Assembly (NCBI GenBank): GCA_964482205.1
Contig: CAYZWI010000009.1
Location: 62,001-126,000, forward strand
Direction: 5' to 3'
Source of the DNA: JAZDGX01 sp964482205
Lineage (GTDB): Bacteria; Eisenbacteria; RBG-16-71-46; CAIMUX01; WJJG01
Length of the DNA stretch: 64,000 bases
The first letter of the stretch is position 1. Each line of letters opens with the position of its first letter. This document shows, piece by piece, positions 44,990 to 54,510 of the stretch. The notes beneath the pieces were generated by a model. The model had not been told where the DNA came from and did no database searches. It saw nothing but the letters and a program-made list of their open reading frames with translations. A program made the position numbers and the translations under genes.

Positions 44990-46075
44990 TCAGCGGTTGC
45001 TGCGCCAGAAGAGAATCGCCCCGAGAATTCCGAAGACGATATTCCCCAGCCAGGCCGCGGCCATCGGATGCAGATGCTCGGTGTATCCGAGCGCCTGGCC
45101 CACGCGCAGGAAGCCGTAGTACGCGAAGCCCAGCGAAATCGAGATGCCGAATCCCAAGGCCAGCGTTCCGCGAATGATCCTCAGCGAAAGACAGGTGCCG
45201 AGAAGCACCATGATGAAATTCGCGACGGGGAACGCGGCGCGCAGGTGATAGTCGACCCGGTACTTGCTCACCCGCGCCCCTCCTTCGCCGATGCGCGCGA
45301 TGTAGTCGTTCAATTGCCCCCGGGTCATGCGGAACGGGTCGTTCTCGATGCGCCGGAATTCGTCCGGCTGCTCCACGAAGCGGCTGTCCCCGTAGCGCGC
45401 GAAGGACGCCATCGTCTCGCGTCCGTCCTGGAAGAGGCGGACGCTGCCGTGCTCGAGCTCGAGAAATCCTTCTTCGTTCCACAGCGCCTGCGCCGCGTCC
45501 GCGCGTTTCCACAGCGTGGGCCCCGCCTGCAACTGCTGCACCGAGACGCCGGTCAGCTGCGGGCGCCGGGGGTCGAATTGCTCGGCGACATAGACGCGCC
45601 CGCCGCGCCCGATGTAGTAGACGTCGCTGCGTCCGATGGAATCGGCCGGGCGCTTCTTCTTGATCGTGACCTCGAGCGTTTCCTCCTTCTGACGATAGGC
45701 GCCGGGGACGAAGAATTCCCCGATCAGGTAGCTGCCTCCGCTCACCAGCAGGCCGAGGGCGAGCACCGGCGCGGTGATCCGCACGGGAGAGAGCCCGCAG
45801 CTTTGCATGGCGGTGATTTCGTTGAATCTCCGCATCTGTCCGAAGGCGAGCACCGCGGCGAGGAGCATTCCGATCGGAAGCACCTGCACGAAGATGACGG
45901 GCAGGCTGTTCAGGTAGTAGGTGAGGATCGCGCCCGTCGAAGCGTGATAGTCGACGAAGGTGTCGATCTTCTCGAAGAGATCGACGATGAGATAGATGCC
46001 GATGAAGACGCTCAGCCCGAGCAGGAGATGCAGGGCGAATTCGCGCAAGACATGCCGGTCGAGGATGCGCAGCAT
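44990..46075 (-). CDS. lptG: LPS export permease subunit LptG
   Basis: LptG forms, with LptF and the LptB ATPase, the ABC transporter that extracts LPS from the inner membrane. The ATG overlapping the lptF stop (TGATG), six bases after GGAGGG, gives 361 residues. Three N-terminal spans (about 8-115) are followed by a periplasmic beta domain (about 130-255) and three C-terminal spans (about 265-358). An in-frame ATG 27 bases upstream lies inside lptF and is not used. Confidence 0.9.
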   Translation of the reverse strand: MLRILDRHVLREFALHLLLGLSVFIGIYLIVDLFEKIDTFVDYHASTGAILTYYLNSLPVIFVQVLPIGMLLAAVLAFGQMRRFNEITAMQSCGLSPVRITAPVLALGLLVSGGSYLIGEFFVPGAYRQKEETLEVTIKKKRPADSIGRSDVYYIGRGGRVYVAEQFDPRRPQLTGVSVQQLQAGPTLWKRADAAQALWNEEGFLELEHGSVRLFQDGRETMASFARYGDSRFVEQPDEFRRIENDPFRMTRGQLNDYIARIGEGGARVSKYRVDYHLRAAFPVANFIMVLLGTCLSLRIIRGTLALGFGISISLGFAYYGFLRVGQALGYTEHLHPMAAAWLGNIVFGILGAILFWRSNR

Positions 46076-47511
46076 CACTCGCCCTCCGTTCGCCCGGCGC
46101 ACGCGGCGGGCGCGTTCGACGCGGGCCCGGCCGCTGCGCGCCCGCGCGCCCCTTCACTTCCCGCCGGCCACAGATGCACGCCGCACATCCGCAGCGAGAG
46201 CAACACTCCCAGGAATCCCAGGACCACATTGGGCAGCCACATCGCCACGGTGGGGCCGAGCAGGCCCCGGTCGGCGAGCTGCTCGCCGCCGACCAGACAG
46301 AGGTAGTAGAAGATGAAGAACCCGGCGCTCAGGAATCCCGCGGCCAACCCTCCGCGTCTCGCCCGCACGCCCAGCGGAGCGCCGACGAGCACGAAGACCA
46401 CGCACGCGACCGGGATGGAGATCTTCTTCTGAATCTCCACGCGAAACTGGTCCATGCGCTTCAGGATGGCGCGCGCTTGCAGGCCGGCGACGCGCGCTTC
46501 GTCGGCCGCCCGCCGGTTCTGCGGCGTCCAGACGCTGTCGGGCAGGGGAGGCAGTTTCTCGGACGGTCGAGCGCCGCCGGCAAGGAAGCCGTACCACGGC
46601 CGTCCCGGCTGCTCGCCGGGAAGCTGGGCGAGAGACTGCGCCCCGATTTTCTCGAGCAGCTTCCGCGCGGTCTCCTCGTGGGTGCGGCGTTCCGCGTCGA
46701 GCTCGGCGATATAGGCCTTCATGTCCCGGATGGACATCTCCCGCTGGCCGCGCGCGCGCCCTTCCGCGGGAGCGAGCGCCTCCCGGGACCCCTGGATGTT
46801 CAGCGTCTGGCTCTCGAATTCCATCTTGCGGTACACGGGCTTGCCTTCCAATTGCTCGGCCTCGTGGATTTCTCCGGACGAGAGCTTGAGGCGCAGCATT
46901 CCCGAATCCGCGTCGTACTCGAGCGTGCCGTTCTTCGCCAGGATCGTCCGCGGCGGCTGGTCCTTGCGGCTGAAGTCGTGGATCTGGATGTCGCTCATCT
47001 TGCCGGTGCGATCTTCCAACTGTCCGATGAACATCTTGTAGCCGCTGAAGGCGTCGATCCAGACGCCTTCCTGGATCTCCGCGGTCGGACGCTTGCGATT
47101 CACCGCGAGCATCAGGTTCGCCCAGGCGTGGTTCATGTCGGGCAGCACGCGGTCGTTGAAGACCGCCAGCCCCGCCGCGAGCAGCGCGCTGGCGACGAGG
47201 GTGGGGGCGACGATGCGCATCGGGTGGATCCCGCTCGATCGCGCCGCCGAGATCTCGTTGTCCTGCGCCATGCGCCCGTAGGTCATGAGCACACCCACCA
47301 GCACTCCGCACGGCACCGAGAGGGCCAGCATCCAGCCGAGCCCGAGAAAGAAGAGTTTGAGAACGATCCCGAGGCCGATGCCTTTACCCAGGAAGAGGTC
47401 GAGGTAATCGAAAAGAAAATCCATCGTCAGAAGAAATGTGACCACGAACGCTCCGAGCAGGAAGGGGCGCACGAGCTGTCGCAGCACATAGCGTTCGAGG
47501 AGTCGGCTCAT
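46075..47511 (-). CDS. lptF: LPS export permease subunit LptF
   Basis: The 478-residue LptF/G-family permease has three spans at about 10-120, a periplasmic domain, and three spans at about 370-450. The coupling segment NEISAARSSGIHP is clear. It is about 110 residues longer than E. coli LptF, because of a charged helical insert at about 240-345 in the periplasmic part. A short Ala/Gly-rich tail ends it. It is the first gene of the lptF-lptG pair, divergent from the SprA-like gene. Confidence 0.92.
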   Translation of the reverse strand: MSRLLERYVLRQLVRPFLLGAFVVTFLLTMDFLFDYLDLFLGKGIGLGIVLKLFFLGLGWMLALSVPCGVLVGVLMTYGRMAQDNEISAARSSGIHPMRIVAPTLVASALLAAGLAVFNDRVLPDMNHAWANLMLAVNRKRPTAEIQEGVWIDAFSGYKMFIGQLEDRTGKMSDIQIHDFSRKDQPPRTILAKNGTLEYDADSGMLRLKLSSGEIHEAEQLEGKPVYRKMEFESQTLNIQGSREALAPAEGRARGQREMSIRDMKAYIAELDAERRTHEETARKLLEKIGAQSLAQLPGEQPGRPWYGFLAGGARPSEKLPPLPDSVWTPQNRRAADEARVAGLQARAILKRMDQFRVEIQKKISIPVACVVFVLVGAPLGVRARRGGLAAGFLSAGFFIFYYLCLVGGEQLADRGLLGPTVAMWLPNVVLGFLGVLLSLRMCGVHLWPAGSEGARGRAAAGPASNAPAACAGRTEGE

Positions 47512-47647
47512 AAATACCTAAGTCTGTTGACCGCAAGAAATTGTCTTGCTAGCTTGGCCCGGTTCCAGCGCTTGGTGGTTTTCAAACAGAAAAGGACCCC
47601 CAGGCCTCCGGATCCGCCTGTTCCGGAGAACCGATGGGAGAAGCGGG

Positions 47648-47676
47648 AGTATAAACAGGCACATCGGTGGGGTCGA
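47648..47676 (-). promoter_or_regulatory. candidate promoter of lptF-lptG
   Basis: On the minus strand TCGACC (47676-47671), 17 bases, TATACT (47653-47648). It is about 140 bases upstream of lptF in the divergent region. A plus-strand candidate (TTGACC at 47535-47540 region, 17 bases, TAGCTT) is weaker. Confidence 0.45.
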
Positions 47677-47722
47677 CTCACATGTCCCCTTGCTCCAGCG
47701 ACCACCCAGGGACGTTGCGCGG

Positions 47723-50700
47723 ATGAGGGTCCGGGAAGCGGCAGGGATAGTCCTTTTGGCGGTGCTGGCCTGTGTGATGGGCCACCCGTTCTGGGGAGGT
47801 CGCAATGCGCGGCCGCCCGTATTGGCTGCACCCCTTCCCAACGCGACCGCCCATGCGTCGGATCTCATCGCCCTTCCCGATTCCGGTTCCCTGCGACCCG
47901 TTCTCGATTCCTTGAGCGCCTTCCTGCCCGCGCTTTCGGACACTCCGGTTTCCGCCGATTCCCTGATCTCGTCCGGCTCCGCCGCATCCGCCGGCTCGGA
48001 CACGACCATCGTTTCCGCATCCTTCGCCCGCGGCGACTCGCTCGCGGCGGACACGACCAGCGCCTCCGCATCCTTCGCCCGCGGCGACTCGCTCGCGGCG
48101 GACACGACCATCGTTTCCGCATCCTTCGCCCGCGGCGACTCGCTCGCCGCGGACTCGACCAGCGCCATGCCCAGTACCACTCTACCCGCCACCCCGGGTT
48201 CCGCAACCACGCCCATCGACGGGTTGTCCGGCGGCCACCGGCCGTTCGAGTCCGATCCCTTCCGGATTCTCGCCTCCTGGAATGCGGGCCCTGGCGATAC
48301 GGCGAGCGTGCGCCCCTTGCTCTGGTCGGCGAGCGCGGACCCGATGCAGGACGCGCTTCTCTACCGCTTGTACCGGCGCTTGTCCAGCCGCCGTTTGGTG
48401 CGCGACGAGCTTCAGCTTCGTCCGGAGGACTTCGCCCGCGCCGACTCGGTCGCCCTCGCCATCGATGCGCGCCAGGACTCGCTCGTCGCCGCAGGCGCGG
48501 CCGCCGGGGCCTACTACTGGTCGGGCCGCTCGGGCGGGCTGCGCATTCTGCCTCCGCCGGTGCGCAGCCTCGCGGGCGGGCCGCTCGTCACCTGGCAGCA
48601 CACCGTCGATCTCGACGAGGCCCGCATCCACCGCAGCCGGCTTCGCCAGGGGCTGGAGATCGACGCGCTGCCGCCCTCGTCGTACGGGGACCATCTCGCG
48701 CGCATCAGCCGTCTGCACGCCCGCTCGGTGTGGAAGGAGCAGCTCAAGGAATCGATGAAGCGCGCCACCGTGAAGGGCGGACGCGCGGGTCTCGTCAGAA
48801 TCTCGCTCCCCTTCGAATTGCCCAAGATGGTCCGCTCGGTTTTCGGGGAAGGCAAGCCCAACCTCTCGGTGAACGGCAGCGAGCGGATTACCTTCGGCGG
48901 ACGCAGCCAGTGGTTTCCTCACCGGCCGACCTACGAATTCCAGCGCAAGCCTTCGAAGTTCCCGCAGCTCGAGATGAAGCAGGACCTGACCATCCGGTTG
49001 AAGGGCAGCATCGGTGACAAGCTCGACGTGGATGTCGATCAGGCGAGCGAGGCGCAGACCTCGCTCGCGAACCGCATCGGGATCCACTACCACGGGTACG
49101 AGGATGAGATCATCCAGAAGGTCGATCTCGGCAACACCAGCCTGCGCCTTCCCGGAACCGAGTACGTGAGCTACGGTGGCTCTCACACCGGCCTCTTCGG
49201 CATCAATGCGGAAGCGAAGGTCGGCGATCTGGTCTTCACCACGATCATCAGCAAGGAAGAAGGCGAGACGGCGGAGAAGTCGACCAGCGTGCGCAGCCAG
49301 GAACAGACCAAGACGATCAACGACTACGAGTATGTGAAAGACCGCTTCTTCTTCCTGAACGATCCGGGGGGCGACGCATATCCGGGAACGGGAGGCCCCT
49401 ACGACATCGTGCGCATCCGGCAAGGGACGGTGATCCTGTACCTGGACGACGGCGATGGAGACACGCAGGAGACCTTCGCGACCTCTCCCGGACGCGCCGT
49501 GCTGAATCTCGACGGTCCCGTTCCGGCGCTGGGCGACACGACCGCCGGTCCGTACTACTTCCAGCAGCTGGACGAAGGGGTGGACTACGAAGTGCTCATC
49601 GACGAGCGCAACCAGACCCACCCGATCGTGATCCTGAACCGCTACCTGGAGCAGAACTCGACCCTGGGCGTCATCTACTACGACGAGGGCCGGCAGAGAA
49701 ATGTCGGCGGAGTGGCGAACGATTCGCTCTTCGTGAAGATGATCCGCCCGCGCTATGACCTCGTGCAATCCGACATGAACGGCGGTTCGTGGGGCCCGAC
49801 CAACCGGCTGATGCTCAAGAATGTCTATCCGCTGCAGCAGTCGCTCGAGAACTGGACCGGCGCGGGCCTGCCCGACAACACGATCCTGCAGGATGGGTTC
49901 GAGCTGCGCATTCACTACAAGGGCACGATCGCGGGCGTCGAGGACCCCGACGAAATCGCGGGCACGCGCCTGATCCGCCACCTCGGGCTCGACTACTATC
50001 AGAAGAGCGACGCGGGGCTGGTCCTCGGCCAGGACAGCCGCGTCGACGATGTCTGGATCGACTTCACCAACGGCTACCTCTTCTTTCCCGATCTGCGGCC
50101 CTTCGCGCCCACCGACGGCAAGGGGGGCGTCGACCTGCGCGGCCGTCCTGGACCGCCTTCCTCGTGGGATGTGCTGCCGCGCGAGAACTGGAACGGCAAC
50201 ATCTACGACCGCCGCTCGTGCGCGCGCGACCGGGACCTGCCCGGTTCGGACACCACCTGGACGTCGCGGTATTACATCGAGGTGAAGTACCGCACGCCCG
50301 TTTCCGAGCTGCGCATCGACGCCTGGGACATCATCGAAGGCTCCGAGGTGGTCACGGTCGGCAGCCGCAGGCTGGCGCGCGACACCGACTACCGCATCGA
50401 CTATCAGACGGGCGTCATCCGTCTCTACGATCAGGCGGGAATCCGCGAGGACGACGAAATCCGCGTCACCTGCAAGCACGCCGGCGGTCTCGGCACGGTG
50501 AGCAAGACCCTGCTCGGCGCGGCGATGATCTACCAGCCCGAAGACTCCGATTTCTCGATGTCGACTTCGTGGCTGTACGAGCGGCGCGGCAGTCCCGACC
50601 GGCGGCCCCGTCTGGGATCCGAGCCCACGCGCATCGCGGTGGGCGAAGTCGCCGCCCGCTACGCGCGCGAGTCGGGCGGCCTCACCTGGCTGGTCGATCA

Positions 50701-53700
50701 GCTTCCCTTCCTGAACGCGCGCAAGACTTCGCAGATCTCGCTCGAAGGCGGCATGGGGCTTTCCTTCCCCAATCCGAATACGAGGAACGATCTCTACATC
50801 GACGATTTCGAAGGCGTGGCCGACGACATCTATGTCCGCTTGAACCGCCTGGCATGGCAGCCGGCGGGACTTCCGCAAGTCGGCGTCCCCGGCCTCGACG
50901 AACGCGAGCAGACGGCCCGGCGGGGCGAGATCTGGTGGTACACGCCCTACCGGACCGTGCAGGAAGGCGACCTGAATCCCACTCTCGAGTACCAGGAAGC
51001 GAACGACTACCGCTCGGTGCTCGAACTGCAGATCTGGCCGTACGAAGGCGCGCTCGAGGAGGGCGGAGCGGGAGGCGTGTGCCTGCCCGAGGAATCGTGG
51101 TCCGGCATCGTGCAGGGGCTCTCGACCACGAACCAGGATCTCACCCGCGCGCGATTCCTCGACATCTGGGTGAACGACTTCGTTCCCTGGGAGCACTTCA
51201 AGGAGGACACGACCCTGCGCTCGGGCATCCTGCACGTGGACATCGGGCAGGTGAACGAGGATGTGCCCTGGATGAAGCGGCGCGTCGACTGCGCCACGAG
51301 GCAAGTGCTCGGCGGCCCGGTGCCTCCCGTCAACCGCAGCCTGGACAGCGAAGACCTGAACCGCGACGGGCAGCTCGACCTGAGCGAGCTGGCCGACGAA
51401 GACTCGGGCCTCGACGGCGTCGTCGACGAGGCGGGCAACAGCGCCTTCGACGACTACGAATGGACCGCCGACCCGGAGGGCGAGTACGAGACCTTCGAGG
51501 ATCTGTGTGAAGTCTATCGGGCCGTCAATGGAACCGAGAAGAACGGACGGCTCGATACCGAAGACCTCGACGGCGACAAGAGCCTCGACCAGATGGACTC
51601 GTACTTCGAGTTCACGGTGAACCTCGCCGACACGAGCTTTCTCGAGACCGATGTGCGGCGCGATTACGCGGGCCGGGAGACGAACTGGACGCTGCAATCG
51701 AACAACGGCTGGCGCCGCATCCGCATTCCGCTCAGCGAAGCCTACATCAGCGAGCGGGTGGGAATGCCTTCCTGGGATGAAGTCAAGCACCTGCGGATCT
51801 GGTTCTCCGGAGTGCCCGAATGGAAACGCATCCAGATCGGCGCGGTCGAGATCCGCTCCAATCGCTGGATCACCGAGCCGGTCCGCGATCTGGCGGGCAA
51901 CCAGATTCCTCCCTCCGAGCTCGCCGCCAACGAGGAGGACTTCTTCCCCGGGGTCTACAACAACAAGGAGAACTCGGATGTCTACTATCCGCCGTTCGAG
52001 CCGCATCGCGACGAGCAGCGCGAATCAGGGGATGTGAAAGAACGCGAGCAGTCGCTGACGATGGAGATGCGCAACTTCCAGCCGGGCCATGTGGGCCGCG
52101 TCAACCAGCCCTTCTTGCGCGATCAGGACTACACCGGCTACGAGTCGCTCGAGCTCTGGCTGAACAGCACCCTTCCGCCCGGCGCCGAGGCGGAGTTCTT
52201 CCTGCGCTTGTGCAAGGACGCGAACGCCGACACGACCGACTTCTACGAATACCGCGTGAAGGTGCCGGTCGCCAGCGGCTCGCGCCCGAGCGGCCATTGG
52301 CAAGAGGTGTGCATTTGGCTCACCGACTTGAGCGACCTGAAGGATCTCGCCGAAGACGCGGACGCCGACATCTCGCGGCAACTGGAGGACGGGGGCACGG
52401 TCCGCATGAAGGGCCATCCCTATTTGACGCGCATCCGGCGGATCACGATGGGGGTCGCCTACCTCGGGCCCGACCCGCTGTCGCAAGGCAATGTGTGGAT
52501 CGACGAGCTGCGCCTGGCGAATGTGCACAAGGATGTCGACTACGCCATGCGCATGCAGGTGCGCACCGAGCTCTCGGACTTCGCCCGGCTCGATTTCAGC
52601 TTCCGCCAGACGGGCGCCGATTTCGTGAGCATCAGCGGGGGCGGCTTCAACAAGCGCAAGGAGCGCGAGACGAGCTACGGGCTCTCGACCGGCACGGTCC
52701 CGCTCGAGCGCCTCATGCCCTCCTGGCTCGATCTCTCGCTGCCCTTCAGCTTCCAGCAGGATTGGAGCCGGCGGGTGCCGAAGTACCGCACCAACGACGA
52801 CCTGCTGGTCGAAGACGATCCGAGCGACCGCGACCTGACCGAGCAAATGAATCGCAATTACAGCCTGAGCATCGGCCGTCGCGCTTCGGCGGCGGGAGGG
52901 TTCGCGCGCTACACGATCGACGCGCTGCGCTTCAGCGGGTCGCTGCGCCAGGCGTTCAACGCCAATCCGCAATCGCGCGACTCCACGACCACGCGAACCT
53001 TGACGGCCAACTACTCTGTGCCCTTCGGCCCCTGGGGCGACATCGGTCTGTACAAGACCTGGAAGGTGCGGCTGCTGCCCACCAGTCTGGCGCTGGCGTT
53101 GACCAAGAGCGAGCGCGACGAGGCGCGCTATCGCCGGGAGAACGGCGATCTGGCGAAGCCCTTCCTCGTCGACGACCGCCGGACCGTGCGTTCGGGAGGG
53201 CTGAGCCTATCGACCTCTTTCAAGCCGATCACCGCGGTGACCTACGATTTCAAGCAGAGCCGCGATCTCATGCTGCGCCAGGAAGCGTCCTGGCTCGGCG
53301 GGCTGAACGTCGGCCGCGAAACTTCCCGCCAGGAGAACCTCTCGGCGAACTATCAATTGCGAATGGTCAAGGGCTGGATCGAGCCGCGCTTCATTTGGGG
53401 CTCCGATTTCCGGGGGAGTTTCAATCGCCAGGGAGGCGCGGGCGGCGGAGGGCTCGAACGCTACAACGAGCTCACGAACAGCCGCACCCGCTCCGCCAAC
53501 TGGGACCTGCCCGTGCAACGGCTGCTCCAACTGCTCGAATCCTCCGGCGCTTCCCAGGAGGTGACGCCGCACCACGCTGAGCTATTCGCTCGCCGATCGG
53601 AGCACCTTCAACCGGGTGAGCGGCGAGCCGGATGTCGCCTACCAGCTCGGTTTCACGATGGATCCGAAGGTCGAGCGGCTGGAGAACTACCGCGAGGCGC

Positions 53701-53782
53701 TGGTGCAGGGCACCCAGCTCAAGCTCGACGCGGAGATCCAGGTCGCGGGCACGATCGGAGTGACCGCGCGCTACAGCGATGA
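47723..53782 (+). CDS. sprA: SprA-like giant cell-surface/outer-membrane protein (main part, frameshifted at its end)
   Basis: SprA (Sov) is the huge outer-membrane barrel of the type 9 secretion system in Bacteroidetes. This 2019-residue frame has a hydrophobic leader (about 8-20), a Ser/Ala/Asp-rich low-complexity segment with three 17-residue repeats (about 93-145), and then SprA-like beta repeats. Motifs include KGSIGDKLDVDVDQ, GYEDEIIQKVDLGNTSL, YIDDFEG and GNVWIDELRL. The region before 53570 matches the family. The last ~70 residues after that point are Arg/Gly/Ala-rich and unlike SprA, because a single-base frameshift moves the true C-terminus to the next frame. ATG 47723 is the best leader start, though upstream codons are open. 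Confidence 0.88.
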   Translation: MRVREAAGIVLLAVLACVMGHPFWGGRNARPPVLAAPLPNATAHASDLIALPDSGSLRPVLDSLSAFLPALSDTPVSADSLISSGSAASAGSDTTIVSASFARGDSLAADTTSASASFARGDSLAADTTIVSASFARGDSLAADSTSAMPSTTLPATPGSATTPIDGLSGGHRPFESDPFRILASWNAGPGDTASVRPLLWSASADPMQDALLYRLYRRLSSRRLVRDELQLRPEDFARADSVALAIDARQDSLVAAGAAAGAYYWSGRSGGLRILPPPVRSLAGGPLVTWQHTVDLDEARIHRSRLRQGLEIDALPPSSYGDHLARISRLHARSVWKEQLKESMKRATVKGGRAGLVRISLPFELPKMVRSVFGEGKPNLSVNGSERITFGGRSQWFPHRPTYEFQRKPSKFPQLEMKQDLTIRLKGSIGDKLDVDVDQASEAQTSLANRIGIHYHGYEDEIIQKVDLGNTSLRLPGTEYVSYGGSHTGLFGINAEAKVGDLVFTTIISKEEGETAEKSTSVRSQEQTKTINDYEYVKDRFFFLNDPGGDAYPGTGGPYDIVRIRQGTVILYLDDGDGDTQETFATSPGRAVLNLDGPVPALGDTTAGPYYFQQLDEGVDYEVLIDERNQTHPIVILNRYLEQNSTLGVIYYDEGRQRNVGGVANDSLFVKMIRPRYDLVQSDMNGGSWGPTNRLMLKNVYPLQQSLENWTGAGLPDNTILQDGFELRIHYKGTIAGVEDPDEIAGTRLIRHLGLDYYQKSDAGLVLGQDSRVDDVWIDFTNGYLFFPDLRPFAPTDGKGGVDLRGRPGPPSSWDVLPRENWNGNIYDRRSCARDRDLPGSDTTWTSRYYIEVKYRTPVSELRIDAWDIIEGSEVVTVGSRRLARDTDYRIDYQTGVIRLYDQAGIREDDEIRVTCKHAGGLGTVSKTLLGAAMIYQPEDSDFSMSTSWLYERRGSPDRRPRLGSEPTRIAVGEVAARYARESGGLTWLVDQLPFLNARKTSQISLEGGMGLSFPNPNTRNDLYIDDFEGVADDIYVRLNRLAWQPAGLPQVGVPGLDEREQTARRGEIWWYTPYRTVQEGDLNPTLEYQEANDYRSVLELQIWPYEGALEEGGAGGVCLPEESWSGIVQGLSTTNQDLTRARFLDIWVNDFVPWEHFKEDTTLRSGILHVDIGQVNEDVPWMKRRVDCATRQVLGGPVPPVNRSLDSEDLNRDGQLDLSELADEDSGLDGVVDEAGNSAFDDYEWTADPEGEYETFEDLCEVYRAVNGTEKNGRLDTEDLDGDKSLDQMDSYFEFTVNLADTSFLETDVRRDYAGRETNWTLQSNNGWRRIRIPLSEAYISERVGMPSWDEVKHLRIWFSGVPEWKRIQIGAVEIRSNRWITEPVRDLAGNQIPPSELAANEEDFFPGVYNNKENSDVYYPPFEPHRDEQRESGDVKEREQSLTMEMRNFQPGHVGRVNQPFLRDQDYTGYESLELWLNSTLPPGAEAEFFLRLCKDANADTTDFYEYRVKVPVASGSRPSGHWQEVCIWLTDLSDLKDLAEDADADISRQLEDGGTVRMKGHPYLTRIRRITMGVAYLGPDPLSQGNVWIDELRLANVHKDVDYAMRMQVRTELSDFARLDFSFRQTGADFVSISGGGFNKRKERETSYGLSTGTVPLERLMPSWLDLSLPFSFQQDWSRRVPKYRTNDDLLVEDDPSDRDLTEQMNRNYSLSIGRRASAAGGFARYTIDALRFSGSLRQAFNANPQSRDSTTTRTLTANYSVPFGPWGDIGLYKTWKVRLLPTSLALALTKSERDEARYRRENGDLAKPFLVDDRRTVRSGGLSLSTSFKPITAVTYDFKQSRDLMLRQEASWLGGLNVGRETSRQENLSANYQLRMVKGWIEPRFIWGSDFRGSFNRQGGAGGGGLERYNELTNSRTRSANWDLPVQRLLQLLESSGASQEVTPHHAELFARRSEHLQPGERRAGCRLPARFHDGSEGRAAGELPRGAGAGHPAQARRGDPGRGHDRSDRALQR
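47999..48151 (+). repeat. three tandem 51-bp repeats in the SprA-like gene
   Basis: Units at 47999-48049, 48050-48100 and 48101-48151 are nearly identical and alternate in two short variable positions. A fourth, partial unit follows. Each encodes a 17-residue motif containing SASFARGDSLAAD. The repeats lie in the nonconserved N-terminal part and could vary in copy number without a frame change. Confidence 0.8.
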
Positions 53783-54449
53783 CGATTCCGAGACGCGATC
53801 GGCGGGCGTGCTCACCGGGATCCGGGACCGGATTCTCCCGGAAGTGAACATCCGTTGGGGAGAGATTCCCCAGAAGCTGGGCATGCGCGCCTACTTCCGC
53901 AGCTTCAAGGCGAACACGCGCTTCTTGAGAAAAGACAAGCGCACCACCCGCGAGGGAGAGCTGAATCGCCTCGAGCAGGAATCGCAATGGGCGCCGTTCC
54001 TGGATCTCGAGCTGGGCTTCAAGTCCGGCGTGACCGCCACCATGCGCCTCGACCGCTCGACGCGTCACACCGAGGACTTGACCGCGCTCAAACGGATTTC
54101 GGACCGCACCGACTCGAAGATCATGCTCTCCGCGAAAAAGAGCATGACGATCACGCGCGAAGTGACCGTGCCGCTCAAGAAGACGAAGGAGCGGATCACG
54201 ACGAAGCTGGACTTGACCTTAAGCTTCAATTACAGCGCCTACCAGGATGTGACCCGGCAGATGGGGTACAATCCGCAGGTGACCGCGGACGTCAAGCAGT
54301 ACGAAGCGGGATTGGGCGGCAGCTATCAGTTCACGAGAAGCGTCACCGGCAACATGATCCTGAATTACGGTGAGAACGCGGACAACAAGAACCGCACGCG
54401 CACGACGCGCTACGCGACGGTGAGCCTCTCCGCCTCGTTCTCGTTCTAG
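53571..54449 (+). CDS. sprA: C-terminal part of the SprA-like protein in the +1 frame
   Basis: From 53571 the next frame reads TTLSYSLADRSTFNRV and continues for 292 residues of barrel-like strands, ending in ATVSLSASFSF with a terminal Phe as in outer-membrane barrels. It continues the SprA-like protein without a gap if one base near 53570 is skipped. An in-frame TGA at 53562-53564 shows it does not start much earlier on its own. There is no ribosome site at its first GTG (53616). It is therefore the true C-terminus of the preceding gene rather than a separate gene. Confidence 0.85.
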   Translation, partial: TTLSYSLADRSTFNRVSGEPDVAYQLGFTMDPKVERLENYREALVQGTQLKLDAEIQVAGTIGVTARYSDDDSETRSAGVLTGIRDRILPEVNIRWGEIPQKLGMRAYFRSFKANTRFLRKDKRTTREGELNRLEQESQWAPFLDLELGFKSGVTATMRLDRSTRHTEDLTALKRISDRTDSKIMLSAKKSMTITREVTVPLKKTKERITTKLDLTLSFNYSAYQDVTRQMGYNPQVTADVKQYEAGLGGSYQFTRSVTGNMILNYGENADNKNRTRTTRYATVSLSASFSF

Positions 54450-54460
54450 GCGGGATGCTG

Positions 54461-54483
54461 AGACCGCGCGGCCGCGCCGGTCT
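54461..54483 (+). terminator. hairpin after the SprA-like gene
   Basis: AGACCG (54461-54466) pairs with CGGTCT (54478-54483). The inner CGCG/CGCG pairs extend the stem to 10 bp with one bulge. It is 12 bases after the stop codon, followed by TTC. Confidence 0.5.
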
Positions 54484-54510
54484 TTCAGCGCCCTTTGCGT
54501 CGGGAGTTCC

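Noticed and set aside
48182..52006. 1274-codon minus-strand open frame opposite the SprA-like gene
   Set aside because: Antisense to a well-supported gene; composition is that of a codon-bias shadow (His/Arg/Asp/Val-rich, no domain).
53562..53580. programmed ribosomal frameshift in the SprA-like gene
   Set aside because: No slippery heptamer, internal ribosome-like site at proper spacing, or clear stimulatory hairpin was seen; error or mutation is simpler.
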